NCBI RefSeq assembly: GCF_016924665.1
Contig: NZ_JAFFJT010000018.1
Span: 1 to 64,000 of the forward strand
DNA: 64,000 bases
Direction: 5' to 3'
Source of the DNA: Nocardioides sp. SYSU D00038
GTDB taxonomy: Bacteria > Actinomycetota > Actinomycetes > Propionibacteriales > Nocardioidaceae
Each line of letters begins with the position of its first letter. Position 1 is the stretch's first letter. This document shows, piece by piece, positions 27,060-36,000 of this stretch. The notes beneath the pieces are model-generated. The model made no database searches, had not been told where the DNA came from, and saw only the letters and a program-made list of their open reading frames with translations. Both the position numbers and the translations under genes were made by a program.

Positions 27060-28478
27060 GTGGCCGAGTCGGCGTCCCGGGAGCTGGTGCTCCCGTCGTT
27101 GCGGTTGGACCTGCCCCCACGACCCTCCAAGGAGCAGGTCCAGGCCCTGGCCGAGCAGCACCCCGACGAGTGGGCGACGTCGCCGCGGGCGTGGGTCACC
27201 CAGCAGGTGACCCGGCTCGCCGTGGCGGAGCTGCTGCGGGCCCGCCTGCTGCAGACCGGGCCGGGCCGCGACCAGCACCCGATCCCTCCCGACCCCGAGC
27301 AGGTCACGCTCGCCCAGCTCGCCACCCTGTTCCGCCCCCACGTCCGACTCACCGACCAGGCCTTCGAGCTCGCTCTCGTCGAGGCCGCGAACGCCGGGGT
27401 GCCCGCCGCGGTCGAGCCCTTGCGCGAGGGGTTGCGCCGCGTCGGCGTCACCGGGCGCGAGCCGCTGCGGGTGGTCGCGCTCGGGCTCGACAAGCTGCCG
27501 CCCCGGGCGGCGCCGTCGTTCTGGGGCGCCGTGCGGACCTCGCCGGCGGTCACCGCGGTGGTCGACGCCCTCGCCGGTGGCCGCGCGGCCGACCTCAGCG
27601 GGCTCGACCGGAGCCAGCTCGGCCGCGCCGACCTGCTCGTCGTCGGTGGCGGCCGGATCACCCCGGTGGCCCTCGCCGCCCGGTCCCAGGAGCAGGGGTC
27701 GTCCTGGCTCACGGTCCCGCTCTCGGTGGGCCGTGACACCGGCCGGTCGGGCGGCCGGCCCGGGCGGGCCGAGCCGCGACCCGGCACCGTGGAGGTAGGC
27801 CTGCGCGGCGGCGCCTGGACCGAGGTCTTCGAGGCCGCCCTCGACGCCGTCGGCTCCGCGATGCGCCAGATCGACCAGGGCGGCCAGCCCCGAGGTCGCA
27901 CCAGCGAGCTGGCCGAGGCGCTCGCCGCCCGGCTGGTCGCCGCCCGCGACCGCACCGTCGCCGACGTCTGCTCCTCGCTGCGCGCGGTCGGCGAGCTCGC
28001 GACCGGGATGTTCGACCACCAGGTCGGCACCACCCCGGTCCCCGTCGCCGTGCCGGTCGTCGACGACGACCTGTTCGTGCAGCTCTGGCTGCCGACCTCG
28101 AGCCTGGCCGGACCACTCGTCACCGGCAGCGCCGACCTGTTCCTCGGCGGCGCGCCGACCTACCGCGGCCAGGCCGGCCGTCCCTCGGGTGGGCAGGCGG
28201 GTCAGCGGCCGGGCCGGAAGTCCGGGCCGGGCCAGGGCCGGAAGCGGCCCGGGGGTCCGGACCAGTCGTCCGCCGACCAGCCCGCGGGTCGCGCCGACGA
28301 ACCGCGCTCGGGCCGCAGCGGACGGCGCCGCCCGTCGCGCAAGCCACGCCCGGACGGCGGTGCGGGCGAGGCCGCCGGCACGACGTCGGAGTCGCCCGGT
28401 CCGCATGCCGCCGGTTCTTCCGGTGCCGAGGAGGCCGTGCGCCCGGTGGAGCCGCAGGGGGAGAGCGTCGACGAGTGA
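27060..28478 (+). CDS. unrecognised protein with basic disordered tail, 472 aa
   Basis: I do not recognise this protein. Residues 1-360 look folded and mostly helical, with no signal peptide, transmembrane segment or nucleotide-binding motif. A hydrophobic core strand ADLLVVGGG occurs near residue 196, and VPVPVAVPVVDDDLFVQLWLP near 325-345. Residues 365-472 are low-complexity (Gly, Arg, Lys, Pro, Ser) with basic clusters such as RKSGPGQGRKRPGG and RSGRRRPSRKPRP, suitable for nucleic-acid or membrane binding, then an acidic end. GTG start; a TACGGT box lies at 26990-26995, and a five-codon ORF (27042-27059) ends one base before the GTG. Codon use is like its neighbours. It stands alone between the TetR gene and a convergent glycosidase gene. 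Confidence 0.75.
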   Translation: MAESASRELVLPSLRLDLPPRPSKEQVQALAEQHPDEWATSPRAWVTQQVTRLAVAELLRARLLQTGPGRDQHPIPPDPEQVTLAQLATLFRPHVRLTDQAFELALVEAANAGVPAAVEPLREGLRRVGVTGREPLRVVALGLDKLPPRAAPSFWGAVRTSPAVTAVVDALAGGRAADLSGLDRSQLGRADLLVVGGGRITPVALAARSQEQGSSWLTVPLSVGRDTGRSGGRPGRAEPRPGTVEVGLRGGAWTEVFEAALDAVGSAMRQIDQGGQPRGRTSELAEALAARLVAARDRTVADVCSSLRAVGELATGMFDHQVGTTPVPVAVPVVDDDLFVQLWLPTSSLAGPLVTGSADLFLGGAPTYRGQAGRPSGGQAGQRPGRKSGPGQGRKRPGGPDQSSADQPAGRADEPRSGRSGRRRPSRKPRPDGGAGEAAGTTSESPGPHAAGSSGAEEAVRPVEPQGESVDE

Positions 28479-28479
28479 G

Positions 28480-28500
28480 GGATCCCGGTCGTGCCGGGGT
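28480..28500. terminator. short hairpin between convergent genes
   Basis: ATCCCGG and CCGGGGT arms (one G:T type mismatch) around TCGTG fill the 21-bp gap between the unrecognised gene and the glycosidase gene. It could serve both directions. Confidence 0.4.
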
Positions 28501-29774
28501 CAGGTCGAGGACCCAGCGGCGTCGCTCGACACCGACCGTCGCCCCGCCACCCGCATCAGGTCGATCCACCGGTCCCACTTGGAGGCCTTGAGCCCCCACG
28601 TGCCGTCGGCGTTGATCTCGGTGTCGAAGTAGGAGATGAACGACCCGCCGTGCCGCGACACGGCGGCCGTCAGGTCGGCGAAGAAGGTCCGGCCCCGGGG
28701 GTCGGCCCAGCCCTGGTCGGTGATGCCGGTCTCGGTCAGCCCCCACGGCACGCCGACCGAGGCGGCGAACCGTTCGATCTGCGGCCAGAACACGCCGAGG
28801 TCGGTCCACGTCGACGACGCCTTCATGCCGAGGGTCTGGTAGACGTCGAAGCCCATCCAGTCGACCGGGGCGCCGTGCGGCCACATCCGGGCCGGGGCGA
28901 ACACGGGGTCCTTGGCCACGAACTGAGGCCAGCCGGTCATGATCACGCCGAACCGGATGTTGTCGCGGTCGAAGAACGGCGCCAGCCGCTGCTGCATCCG
29001 GGTCCAGTCCAGGATGTCCGGCTGGTCGCGCTCGGGCTCGTGGTGCAGCGCGATCCACACCTCGCCCGGCACCGCGTCCATCCGGTCGGCGAGGTCGCGC
29101 GCCCAGGCGTCGCCGGCGCCGGCCGCCATCTCGGCCCAGGTGCGCGGCAGCTTGAACGACGCCACGCTGGTGCGGCCCGCGGCCACGTCGGCCCGGGCGG
29201 TGCTCACCGCCCGCTCGACCTGGTCGGCACGCCAGAAGACCCGCCGCAGGTGCAGCCCGGTGCCGGCGGCCCGCTCGTGGGGCGCGGGCTCCTGGTTCGA
29301 GCCGTACGCGACGCCGAGCAGCAGCCCGTCGGGCAGCGGCGGCGGCTGGTGGTGGTCGGGCGGCGGCAGGACCGGCACCGGCGGCGCCACCCGGTAGGCG
29401 TGCACGCGCGACCGGGCGACCCGGAGGTGGCGGGTGGGGACGACGCGCACCCGGTAGCGGGTGGTGCCGGCGCGGCGGTGGTGCACCTGGAAGGCGACCC
29501 GGCCGCGCGCGACCTTCGAGACGACCGCGGTCCAGCGCCCGTGGCGACGCACCTGCAGGGTGACCCGGCGAGCCACGTGACGCGGCCGCACGGTCGCGAC
29601 CACTCGAGTGGTCTCGCCGACCTCCGCCCGGGGGTCGCCCCAGGCGACCCGCACCTCGCTGGCGGCCTTGCGGGCCGGTTGCGCACCGGCCGGGGCGACG
29701 ACGGGAAGGGCGGGCAGCCCCAGCGCCAGCACGCCGAGAGCGAGCGGCAGCAGACGGCCCCGGAAGCCCTTCAT
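28500..29774 (-). CDS. secreted glycosidase, GH26-like TIM barrel
   Basis: 424 residues from the ATG at 29774; the frame is open further up, but that part overlaps the neighbour's promoter and has no ribosome binding site. The signal peptide covers residues 1-31 (ending GAQPA). Residues 38-125 form a beta-sandwich of Val/Arg-rich strands, then a Pro-rich linker (130-148). The catalytic barrel (150-424) has IALHHEPE with the probable acid/base Glu246 and GLTETGIT with the probable nucleophile Glu348, in the positions seen in GH26 mannanase-like enzymes. Substrate is not predictable; a mannan- or peptidoglycan-related glycan is possible. Divergent from the ABM gene. Confidence 0.82.
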   Translation of the reverse strand: MKGFRGRLLPLALGVLALGLPALPVVAPAGAQPARKAASEVRVAWGDPRAEVGETTRVVATVRPRHVARRVTLQVRRHGRWTAVVSKVARGRVAFQVHHRRAGTTRYRVRVVPTRHLRVARSRVHAYRVAPPVPVLPPPDHHQPPPLPDGLLLGVAYGSNQEPAPHERAAGTGLHLRRVFWRADQVERAVSTARADVAAGRTSVASFKLPRTWAEMAAGAGDAWARDLADRMDAVPGEVWIALHHEPERDQPDILDWTRMQQRLAPFFDRDNIRFGVIMTGWPQFVAKDPVFAPARMWPHGAPVDWMGFDVYQTLGMKASSTWTDLGVFWPQIERFAASVGVPWGLTETGITDQGWADPRGRTFFADLTAAVSRHGGSFISYFDTEINADGTWGLKASKWDRWIDLMRVAGRRSVSSDAAGSST

Positions 29775-29898
29775 CCCGTCACTGTGCGACAGCGACGCCC
29801 CGCTGTCCGGGGAATCGTGAAAAAACCCTGGGGGGTATGTGCCGGTCGGGGACTCCCGCCCCTGCGCGGCCGGGACGCGCCTCTGCCAGGCTGACGGC
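29775..29898. promoter_or_regulatory. divergent promoter region, glycosidase / ABM gene
   Basis: The 124-bp gap has an A6 tract near 29820 followed by CCCTGGGGGGTAT, and a CAGGCT box (29887-29892) six bases before the ABM start. This fits a leaderless transcript to the right. No clear -10 was assigned for the leftward gene. Confidence 0.4.
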
Positions 29899-30219
29899 AT
29901 GAGCGATCCTGCCGCCGCCCGGTCCGCACCCGTCCTCGAGCACGCCCTGCTCCAGGTCCGGCCCGGGCGGGAAGACGAGTTCGCCGCCGCCTTCGCGCAG
30001 GCGCGCGAGCTGATCGCGGCGTCCGAAGGATTCCTGTTCGTGGAGGTTCGACGCTGCCTCGAGCAGCCCTCGCTGTTCCTGCTGCTGGTGGGGTGGACCT
30101 CGGTCGAGGCCCACGAGCAGGGCTTCCGCGGCTCGGAGCGCTACGAGGAGTGGCGCCGGCTGCTGCACCACTTCTACGACCCGTTCCCGGTCGTGCAGCA
30201 CTTCGCGCCGGTGATCTGA
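29899..30219 (+). CDS. antibiotic-biosynthesis-monooxygenase (ABM) domain protein
   Basis: 106-residue ferredoxin-like protein of the ABM superfamily, which includes cofactor-free quinone-forming oxygenases and haem-degrading enzymes. Visible pattern: ALLQVRPGREDEFAAAF, then SEGFLFVEVRRCLEQPSLFLLLVGWTSVEAHEQGFRGSERYEEWR and a C-terminal HHFYDPFPVVQHF. It probably forms a dimer. The cluster of His and Tyr near the end is typical, but no substrate can be deduced. Leaderless promoter as noted. It faces the YihY gene across a strong terminator. Confidence 0.85.
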   Translation: MSDPAAARSAPVLEHALLQVRPGREDEFAAAFAQARELIAASEGFLFVEVRRCLEQPSLFLLLVGWTSVEAHEQGFRGSERYEEWRRLLHHFYDPFPVVQHFAPVI

Positions 30220-30285
30220 CCGCCGGAGCGGGGACGTCAGGGCCACGGTCTCCGAGCGCGGCGTCCCTGTTCTGACCCCCACTGC

Positions 30286-30344
30286 CCTCGGTCGAACAAG
30301 GACGCCGCCTCGACCCGGCACGCGTGCCGGGAGCGAGACCGAGG
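30286..30344. terminator. nested bidirectional terminator
   Basis: Outer arms CCTCGGTC (30286-30293) and GACCGAGG (30337-30344) enclose a perfect 18-bp palindrome CCCGGCACG/CGTGCCGGG (30314-30331). It lies between the convergent ABM and YihY genes. The rest of the 248-bp gap (30220-30467) shows nothing else I can name. Confidence 0.7.
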
Positions 30345-30467
30345 CCTAGGGAGGGACTCGGTGCGCACAGTGTGACACCGCGTGACGGCTTTCGGGAGGG
30401 GGGTCGGGCCGCGAACCCGACCGGTCCGGTCCAGCGCTCCGTCCCGGCCGGCGACGGGCCGACGGCG

Positions 30468-31544
30468 TCAGTCGCCGTCCGGCGCGTCGGCGTCGCCCCC
30501 GCGGGTGGTGCGCAGCCGCCGTCCGCGCTCGACGTCCTCGCGCTCCTTGGCCTCGGCCTTGTCGACCCCGCGGGTGTCGCGCAGCGGGAGCTGGATGTCC
30601 TCCTCGGCCGGCAGGCCCGCCTGGAGCTCGCGGCCGCGCTCCAGCTCGGCGTCGAGCTCGGCTCCGAACAGCAGCGCCAGGTTGGTGATCCAGAGCCACA
30701 GCAGGAAGACCACGACGCCGGCCAGCGACCCGTAGGTGCGGTTGTAGCTGGCGAAGTTGGCGACGTAGAAGCCGAACGCCGCCGACGCGAGCACCCACAC
30801 GACGATCGCGACCACCGCGCCGATGCTGATCCACCGGAACCGGGGCTGCACCACGTTGGGCGTCGCGTAGTAGAGCAACGCGACGATGACGACCACGACC
30901 GCGAGCAGCACCGGCCACTTGGCGATGCTCCACACCGTCACCGCGGTCGACCCCAGGCCCACCGCGTCGCCGACGGCCTCGGCGGCCCTGCCGGTGAGCA
31001 CCAGCCCCAGCGCGACCACCGCGACGAGCACCACGGTGACGAGGGTGACGAGCAGCATCACCGGGCGCAGCTTCCAGATCGGGCGTCCCTCGCGCACCTC
31101 GTAGACGCGGTTCATGCCGCGCCCGAACGCATTCACGTAGCCGGAGGCCGCCCAGAGCGCGGAGGCCAGGCCGAGCACCAGCGCGAGCCCGGCGCCGGGT
31201 GCCCGGCTGAGCTCCACCAGCGTCGGCTCGAGGGTGGTGGCCGCGGAGCCCGCGCCCACGTCGCGCAGCACCTGCAGCAGGGTCTCGACCGTCTCCTCGC
31301 CCTGGCCGACCAGCCCGACGAGCGAGAGCAGGGCCAAGGCTCCCGGGAACAGCGCCAGCACGGCGTAGTAGGTCAGCGCGGCCGCCAGGTCGGTGCACTG
31401 GTCGGCCGAGAACTCGCGCACGGTCTTGCGCAGCACGTAGGTCCACGACGGCCGGGTCAGGTCGGTGGGGGCGTCCGGCTTGCCCTCCGCCTCGGGGTGG
31501 GGCCGGTCGCCGTTGCCGGTGGCGGTGTCGCCGCGCGCTGCCAT
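30468..31544 (-). CDS. YihY/BrkB-family membrane protein
   Basis: 358 residues. After a hydrophilic N-terminus (1-35) comes the family signature DLAAALTYYAVLALFPGALALLSLVG (52-77), then about six transmembrane helices up to residue 290 and the conserved SAYNRTYGSLAG-like segment (ASYNRTYGSLAG here) before the last helix. The C-terminal 65 residues are charged and cytoplasmic. The family was once called ribonuclease BN by mistake; its function is unknown, perhaps transport or envelope-related. GGAGG lies about 8 nt before the ATG. It is 60 bp downstream of the AhpD-like gene in the same orientation. Confidence 0.9.
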   Translation of the reverse strand: MAARGDTATGNGDRPHPEAEGKPDAPTDLTRPSWTYVLRKTVREFSADQCTDLAAALTYYAVLALFPGALALLSLVGLVGQGEETVETLLQVLRDVGAGSAATTLEPTLVELSRAPGAGLALVLGLASALWAASGYVNAFGRGMNRVYEVREGRPIWKLRPVMLLVTLVTVVLVAVVALGLVLTGRAAEAVGDAVGLGSTAVTVWSIAKWPVLLAVVVVIVALLYYATPNVVQPRFRWISIGAVVAIVVWVLASAAFGFYVANFASYNRTYGSLAGVVVFLLWLWITNLALLFGAELDAELERGRELQAGLPAEEDIQLPLRDTRGVDKAEAKEREDVERGRRLRTTRGGDADAPDGD

Positions 31545-31604
31545 CGCTCTCCTCCAGGGACGTGGGTAGACCCTGTGCCCGAGTCGGCCCTGGGCAACCG
31601 CCGG

Positions 31605-32192
31605 TCAGTCGGCCGGTGGCCGCCCGAAGTCCACCGCCGCGCGGACGGCAGCCGGCACCCGCTCGGCGAGCGCCGGGTCGGGCGCGGCGCCGAGGGCGTC
31701 GTTGACGGCGGAGAAGGCCATCCGCAGCGCGACGTGCACGGTCATCGCCAGCACCTCCGCTTCGCTCCAGCCGGCGGTGCGCAGCGCCTCGACGTCGGAG
31801 GCAGTGGTGGCGTTGGGGTCGGTGGCGACCAGCCGCGCCCACGTCACCAGCGCCCGCTCGCGGTCGTCGAGCTGCGGGTCCTCCCCGCGCAGCACCGCGG
31901 CCGCGGTCGCCTCGTCCGCGACCGCGGCGAGCTTCGCGCCCCACGCGAGCGCGCAGTAGGAGTCGCGGCGGGTGGCGGCCGCCGCGACGGTGAGCAGCGC
32001 GCGCTCCCGGAGGCTCAGGCGCACCGGCTCGTTGACCACCCCGAGCAGGTCGAAGAGGCCGGTCATCGCGGCGGGGTGGTGCGCCCACAGCCGGGTCCCG
32101 TTCATCACGTAGCCCAGCTCGTCGAGGTCCTCCTCGACCAGCCGCCTGGCCCCGTCGCTGTCGGGAGCGGGCCCGAGGAAGCTCGCGCTCAC
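31605..32192 (-). CDS. AhpD/carboxymuconolactone-decarboxylase-like protein
   Basis: 195-residue helical protein. The GTG at 32192 overlaps the methyltransferase stop by 4 nt. The AhpD-like core is recognisable by LSLRERALLTVAAAATRRDSYCALAWGAKLAAV, but only one Cys of the usual CxxC pair is present (YCALAWG), so disulfide peroxidase-reductase activity is doubtful. The second half (ERALVTWARLVATDPNATTASDVEALRTAGWSEAEVLAM) is typical of peroxidase-related enzymes of this superfamily. Its role alongside the methyltransferase is not known. Confidence 0.82.
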   Translation of the reverse strand: MSASFLGPAPDSDGARRLVEEDLDELGYVMNGTRLWAHHPAAMTGLFDLLGVVNEPVRLSLRERALLTVAAAATRRDSYCALAWGAKLAAVADEATAAAVLRGEDPQLDDRERALVTWARLVATDPNATTASDVEALRTAGWSEAEVLAMTVHVALRMAFSAVNDALGAAPDPALAERVPAAVRAAVDFGRPPAD

Positions 32193-32998
32193 CGGTCGCC
32201 GCCCGGGGCGCGAGCCAGCAGGCAGACGACCTCGATCTCGGCGCGCAGCGGCAGCCCGTCGCGCACCCGGGCCGCCGCGACGTCGGTGGCCGAGCGCAGG
32301 AACGCCGCCTCGCCCACCGCCTCGATCGCCTCGTACGCCGGGCCCGTCGAGGCCAGCGTGCGGGCGTAGGTCGCGGGGTCGGGGAACTCCCAGGCGAACG
32401 GCACCACCACGCGTCGTACGTCGACGAAGCCGTGGCGGGCGAGCAGCGCCTCGCCGATGCCGGGCCGCCCCAGCGCGACCATCGCGGCCTGGTGGGCGAC
32501 CTGCGGCTCCGCGGCGAGTCGGAACGGCGCCAGCGCCCACGCGCCGGGGGAGGCCTTGACGTGGCCCCAGACGGTGATCGCCACCCGTCCTCCGGGCACC
32601 AGCACCCGCCGGATCTCCGCCGGGGCCTCGGGCGTGGTGCCCCACACCCCGCGGAAGCTGGTCACCGCGTCGAACGACGCGTCCGGCCACGGCAGGGCGT
32701 GCATGTCGCCGACCCGGACGTCGGCACCGGGGCTGCGGTCGCGGGCGACCGCGACCAGCCGGGGGCTGGCGTCGATCCCGGCGCAGGTCGCGCCGCGCAG
32801 CGCGGCGAGCTCGAGGGCCAGGCCGGCACCACAGGCGACGTCGAGCAGCCGGTCACCGTGGTCGAGCCCGAGCACGTGGTGCACCGCGACGTACTCGCGG
32901 CAGTTGCCGGGCTCGCTCAGGCTGGCGAACTCGGCCGCCCGGCGGCCCCAGCCCGTGTCGACCCGGGTCCAGTCGGGGGGTGCGGTGGTGGTGGTCAT
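32189..32998 (-). CDS. class I SAM-dependent methyltransferase
   Basis: 269 residues from the ATG at 32998, chosen because GAGGAGAGG precedes it closely. SAM-binding motif I is LLDVACGAGLALELA, motif II has GIDASPRLV, and motif III-IV are DMHALPWPDASFDAVTSFRGVWG and VLVPGGRVAITVWG, as in the UbiE/small-molecule methyltransferase group. Substrate unknown. It is coupled to the AhpD-like gene and lies 94 bp downstream of the large SARP-type regulator, all in one orientation, so it may be a target of that regulator. Confidence 0.88.
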   Translation of the reverse strand: MTTTTAPPDWTRVDTGWGRRAAEFASLSEPGNCREYVAVHHVLGLDHGDRLLDVACGAGLALELAALRGATCAGIDASPRLVAVARDRSPGADVRVGDMHALPWPDASFDAVTSFRGVWGTTPEAPAEIRRVLVPGGRVAITVWGHVKASPGAWALAPFRLAAEPQVAHQAAMVALGRPGIGEALLARHGFVDVRRVVVPFAWEFPDPATYARTLASTGPAYEAIEAVGEAAFLRSATDVAAARVRDGLPLRAEIEVVCLLARAPGGDR

Positions 32999-33052
32999 GG
33001 TTCCTCTCCTCGTGGGGTGGATCCATGACAGCGCGACGCCCGGGTGCGGCGC

Positions 33053-33071
33053 ATCCGTGCAGCACACGGAT
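33053..33071. terminator. hairpin behind the SARP regulator
   Basis: Perfect seven-base arms ATCCGTG and CACGGAT with a five-base loop, 22 bp past the regulator's stop codon. It would partly end that transcript before the methyltransferase gene. Confidence 0.5.
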
Positions 33072-33092
33072 TTCCGCACGGTCTCCGGGCGG

Positions 33093-36000
33093 TCAGTGCA
33101 CGTGCGCGGCCGCCACCCGGGCGGCGCCCTCGGCCAGCGCGGTGCGCCACCGGTCCAGTTCCTCGAGCAGCGGCGCCGGGGCCACCGAGCGGGCCCGGTC
33201 GTCGCCGACCAGCGCCTGGAGCCGGCCGAGCTCGACCGCGGCGGCGCGGTGGGCGCCGGCGGCCCAGTGGGCGGCGACCAGGTGGCCGCTGACCTCGCTG
33301 ACCAGGTCGGGGTCGCCGACGCCGGCGGCGGCCTCGTGGGCCTGCTCCAGCAGCCCGATCCGGTCCGCGCTGGGCCGGTCGCGCGCCATCACCAGCCGCA
33401 TCCGGGCCAGGCAGCGCAGGTCGCCGCTCGCCTCGAGGTCCGAGAGCGCCTCGGCCATCTCGTCCGCCTCGACCTCGGTGGCGGCCTCCTCGTAGAGGCC
33501 GCGCACCATCAGCGCGTGCGCCAGCTCGTGGGGGTTGCCGACCTCGCGGGCGTAGGCGATGCACAGGTCGATCCAGTCGCGCACCTCCTCGTCGCGCCGG
33601 CCGGCACGGACCGCGGTGGCGGCCATCATGTAGCGCACGTTGTTGACGTGGGCGGTGTCGCCCGCCGCGGCGTAGCTGCCGAGCGAGGCGGTGAACGCCG
33701 CCAGCGACCGATCGGTGTCTACCGGGCGCAGCGCGATGCCCAGACCCTGCCGCACGCAGGCCAGGTGCCAGGTCGCGCCCTGCTCCTCGGCCAGCTCCTC
33801 GGCCCTGCCGAGCTCGGCGAGCGCGACCTCGGTGCGGCCCTGGTACGCCGCCGCCCAGCCGGCCAGCTGGTGGGCGGCCCGGCGCTCGTGCGGCTCCTCG
33901 GCCCGCTGGTGGGCCAGGTGGCCCAGCTCGGTGACCAGCTCGAGGTCGCTGAACGCGAGCCCCAGGCCGAGCTGCAGCAGCTGGTCGGGCGTGGCCACCG
34001 CCCGGACCCGCTCGTCGCGGGCCACCCGGGCCAGGGTCGCCAGGGTGGTGGCCTCGGGGCGGTACTGCTCCCCGAGCTCGGCCAGGCTCGCGGCGAGCAG
34101 GGCGGCGAGCGGTGGGTCGTGCTCGGCGGCCCACCGTGCCGCGGCCGCCGCGCCGGCGCCGAGTGCCGCGACGGCGCGGAAGGCCGCCGGGCTGTCGTCG
34201 GTGCGCGCGCGGGCCACCCGGGCCAGCACCCGGTCGGTCATCAGCCGCGCGTGCCGGCGACGGGTCTCCGCGGCCTCCGGCTCCGGCGTGCGGGAGAGCG
34301 CGAAGGTGCGCAGCGCACCGAGCACCCGCAGCGCGCCGGCCGGCTCGTCGGGACCGGTGGCCAGCACCAGCGACCGGTCGACCAGCCGTAGCACGGTGCC
34401 GGCCGTGCCCTCGCCCGCCACCGCCTCGGCGACGGAGAGGTCGAAGGCGACCGGCAGCGCCGCCAGGCACGACAGCACCCGGCGCTCGTCGTCGTCGAGC
34501 ACGTCCCAGGTCCAGGCGAACGCCGTCTCCAGCGTGCGGTGCCGGTCGACGGGCCGGGCGCGCTCGAGGGCCTCGAAGCCGTGCTCGAGCCGGGCCGCGA
34601 GGTCGTCGATCGGCAGGTGGGCGAGGCGGGCGGCCGCGAGCTCGACCGCCAGCGGCAGCCCGTCGAGCAACGAGCAGATCCGCTCCACGGCGGGGGTGGC
34701 GGCGGCGTCGACCTCGGCGCGGGCGGTGCGCGCGCGGTCCAGGAACAGCTCGACGGCCGCCGATCCCGGGCCCACGGGCAGCGGCGCCACCGGGTGCACG
34801 GCCTCACCCCGGCCGCCGACGGGCGAGCGCGAGGTCGTGAGCACGGTGAGCCGGGGCGCTCGCCGTACCAGGTCGGTGGCCAGCGCCGAGACCTCGTCGA
34901 GCACCAGGTCGCAGTCGTCGAGCACCAGCAGCGTCGGCTGGCCCGACAGGCCGGAGGCGCACGCGGCCACCAGGCTCTCGGGCCGCTCGACGGTGACGTC
35001 GAGGGCCGCCGCCACCGCGGCGGCGACCTCGCCGGGCTCGACCGCGTCGAGCCCGACGACCACCGGGGCGCGGTCCTGGGCGGTCGCGACCTCCATCGCC
35101 AGCCGCGACTTGCCCACGCCGGGGGGGCCGCAGACCGTCACCCAGCGCGAGACGTCGAGCAGCTCGCGGACGGTGCGCACGTCGTCTTCGCGGCCCACGA
35201 ACGCGCCGCCCGGCGTCGGCACCGACCGCGCCTGCAGCGCGAGCGCGGCGTCGACCAGCTCGGCGCGGCTCGAGGCGTCGAGCTTGCGGCGCAGCGCCGC
35301 GACGTGGCTCTCGACCGTGCGCTGCGAGACGTGGAACTCCGCGGCGATCTCGGCGTTCGTCAGCCGGCGCCCGATCGCGAGCAGGGTGGCGGTCTCGCGC
35401 CGGGTCAGCGCGTCCCACCCGGTGTCGTCGTCCTCGGGAGGCTGCGGCGTCGACACGACGGGGGCGGCCGGGAGGTCGAGGGAGGGGTCCTGGCGCAGCA
35501 CCGCCGTCTCGAGCTCCTGCAGCTCGGCGCCGGGGTCGAGGCCCAGCTCGTCACCCAGCCGGGCGCGGGTGGTCGAGGCGACCGCGAGCGCGTCGGCCTG
35601 CCGACCGCTGCGGTAGAGCGCGAGCATCAGCTGGGCGGCGAACCGCTCCCGGAACGGGTGCTCCTCGACCAGCGTCTGCAGCACCGGGACAGCGTCGCGG
35701 TGACGGCCGCGGGCGAGCTGGACGTCGAGCCGTGTCTCGTGGGCGACCAGGCGCTTCTCGGCCCAGTCGGCGGTGGCCGCGACCGCGAACTCGGGGGCGA
35801 GCAGGTCTGCCAGCACGTCGCCGCGCCACAGCGCGAGTGCCTGGTCGAGCAGCCCGGCGGCCTCGTCGAGGCGACCGGCGTCGGCGGCCGCCCGGCCCTC
35901 GCCGAGCAGCTGCTCGAACCGGGTGACGTCGACGTCGTTCGCGTCGACCTCGAGCACGTAGCCGCCCGACCGGGTCTCCAGCCGCGCCGGGGTGCCGGCC

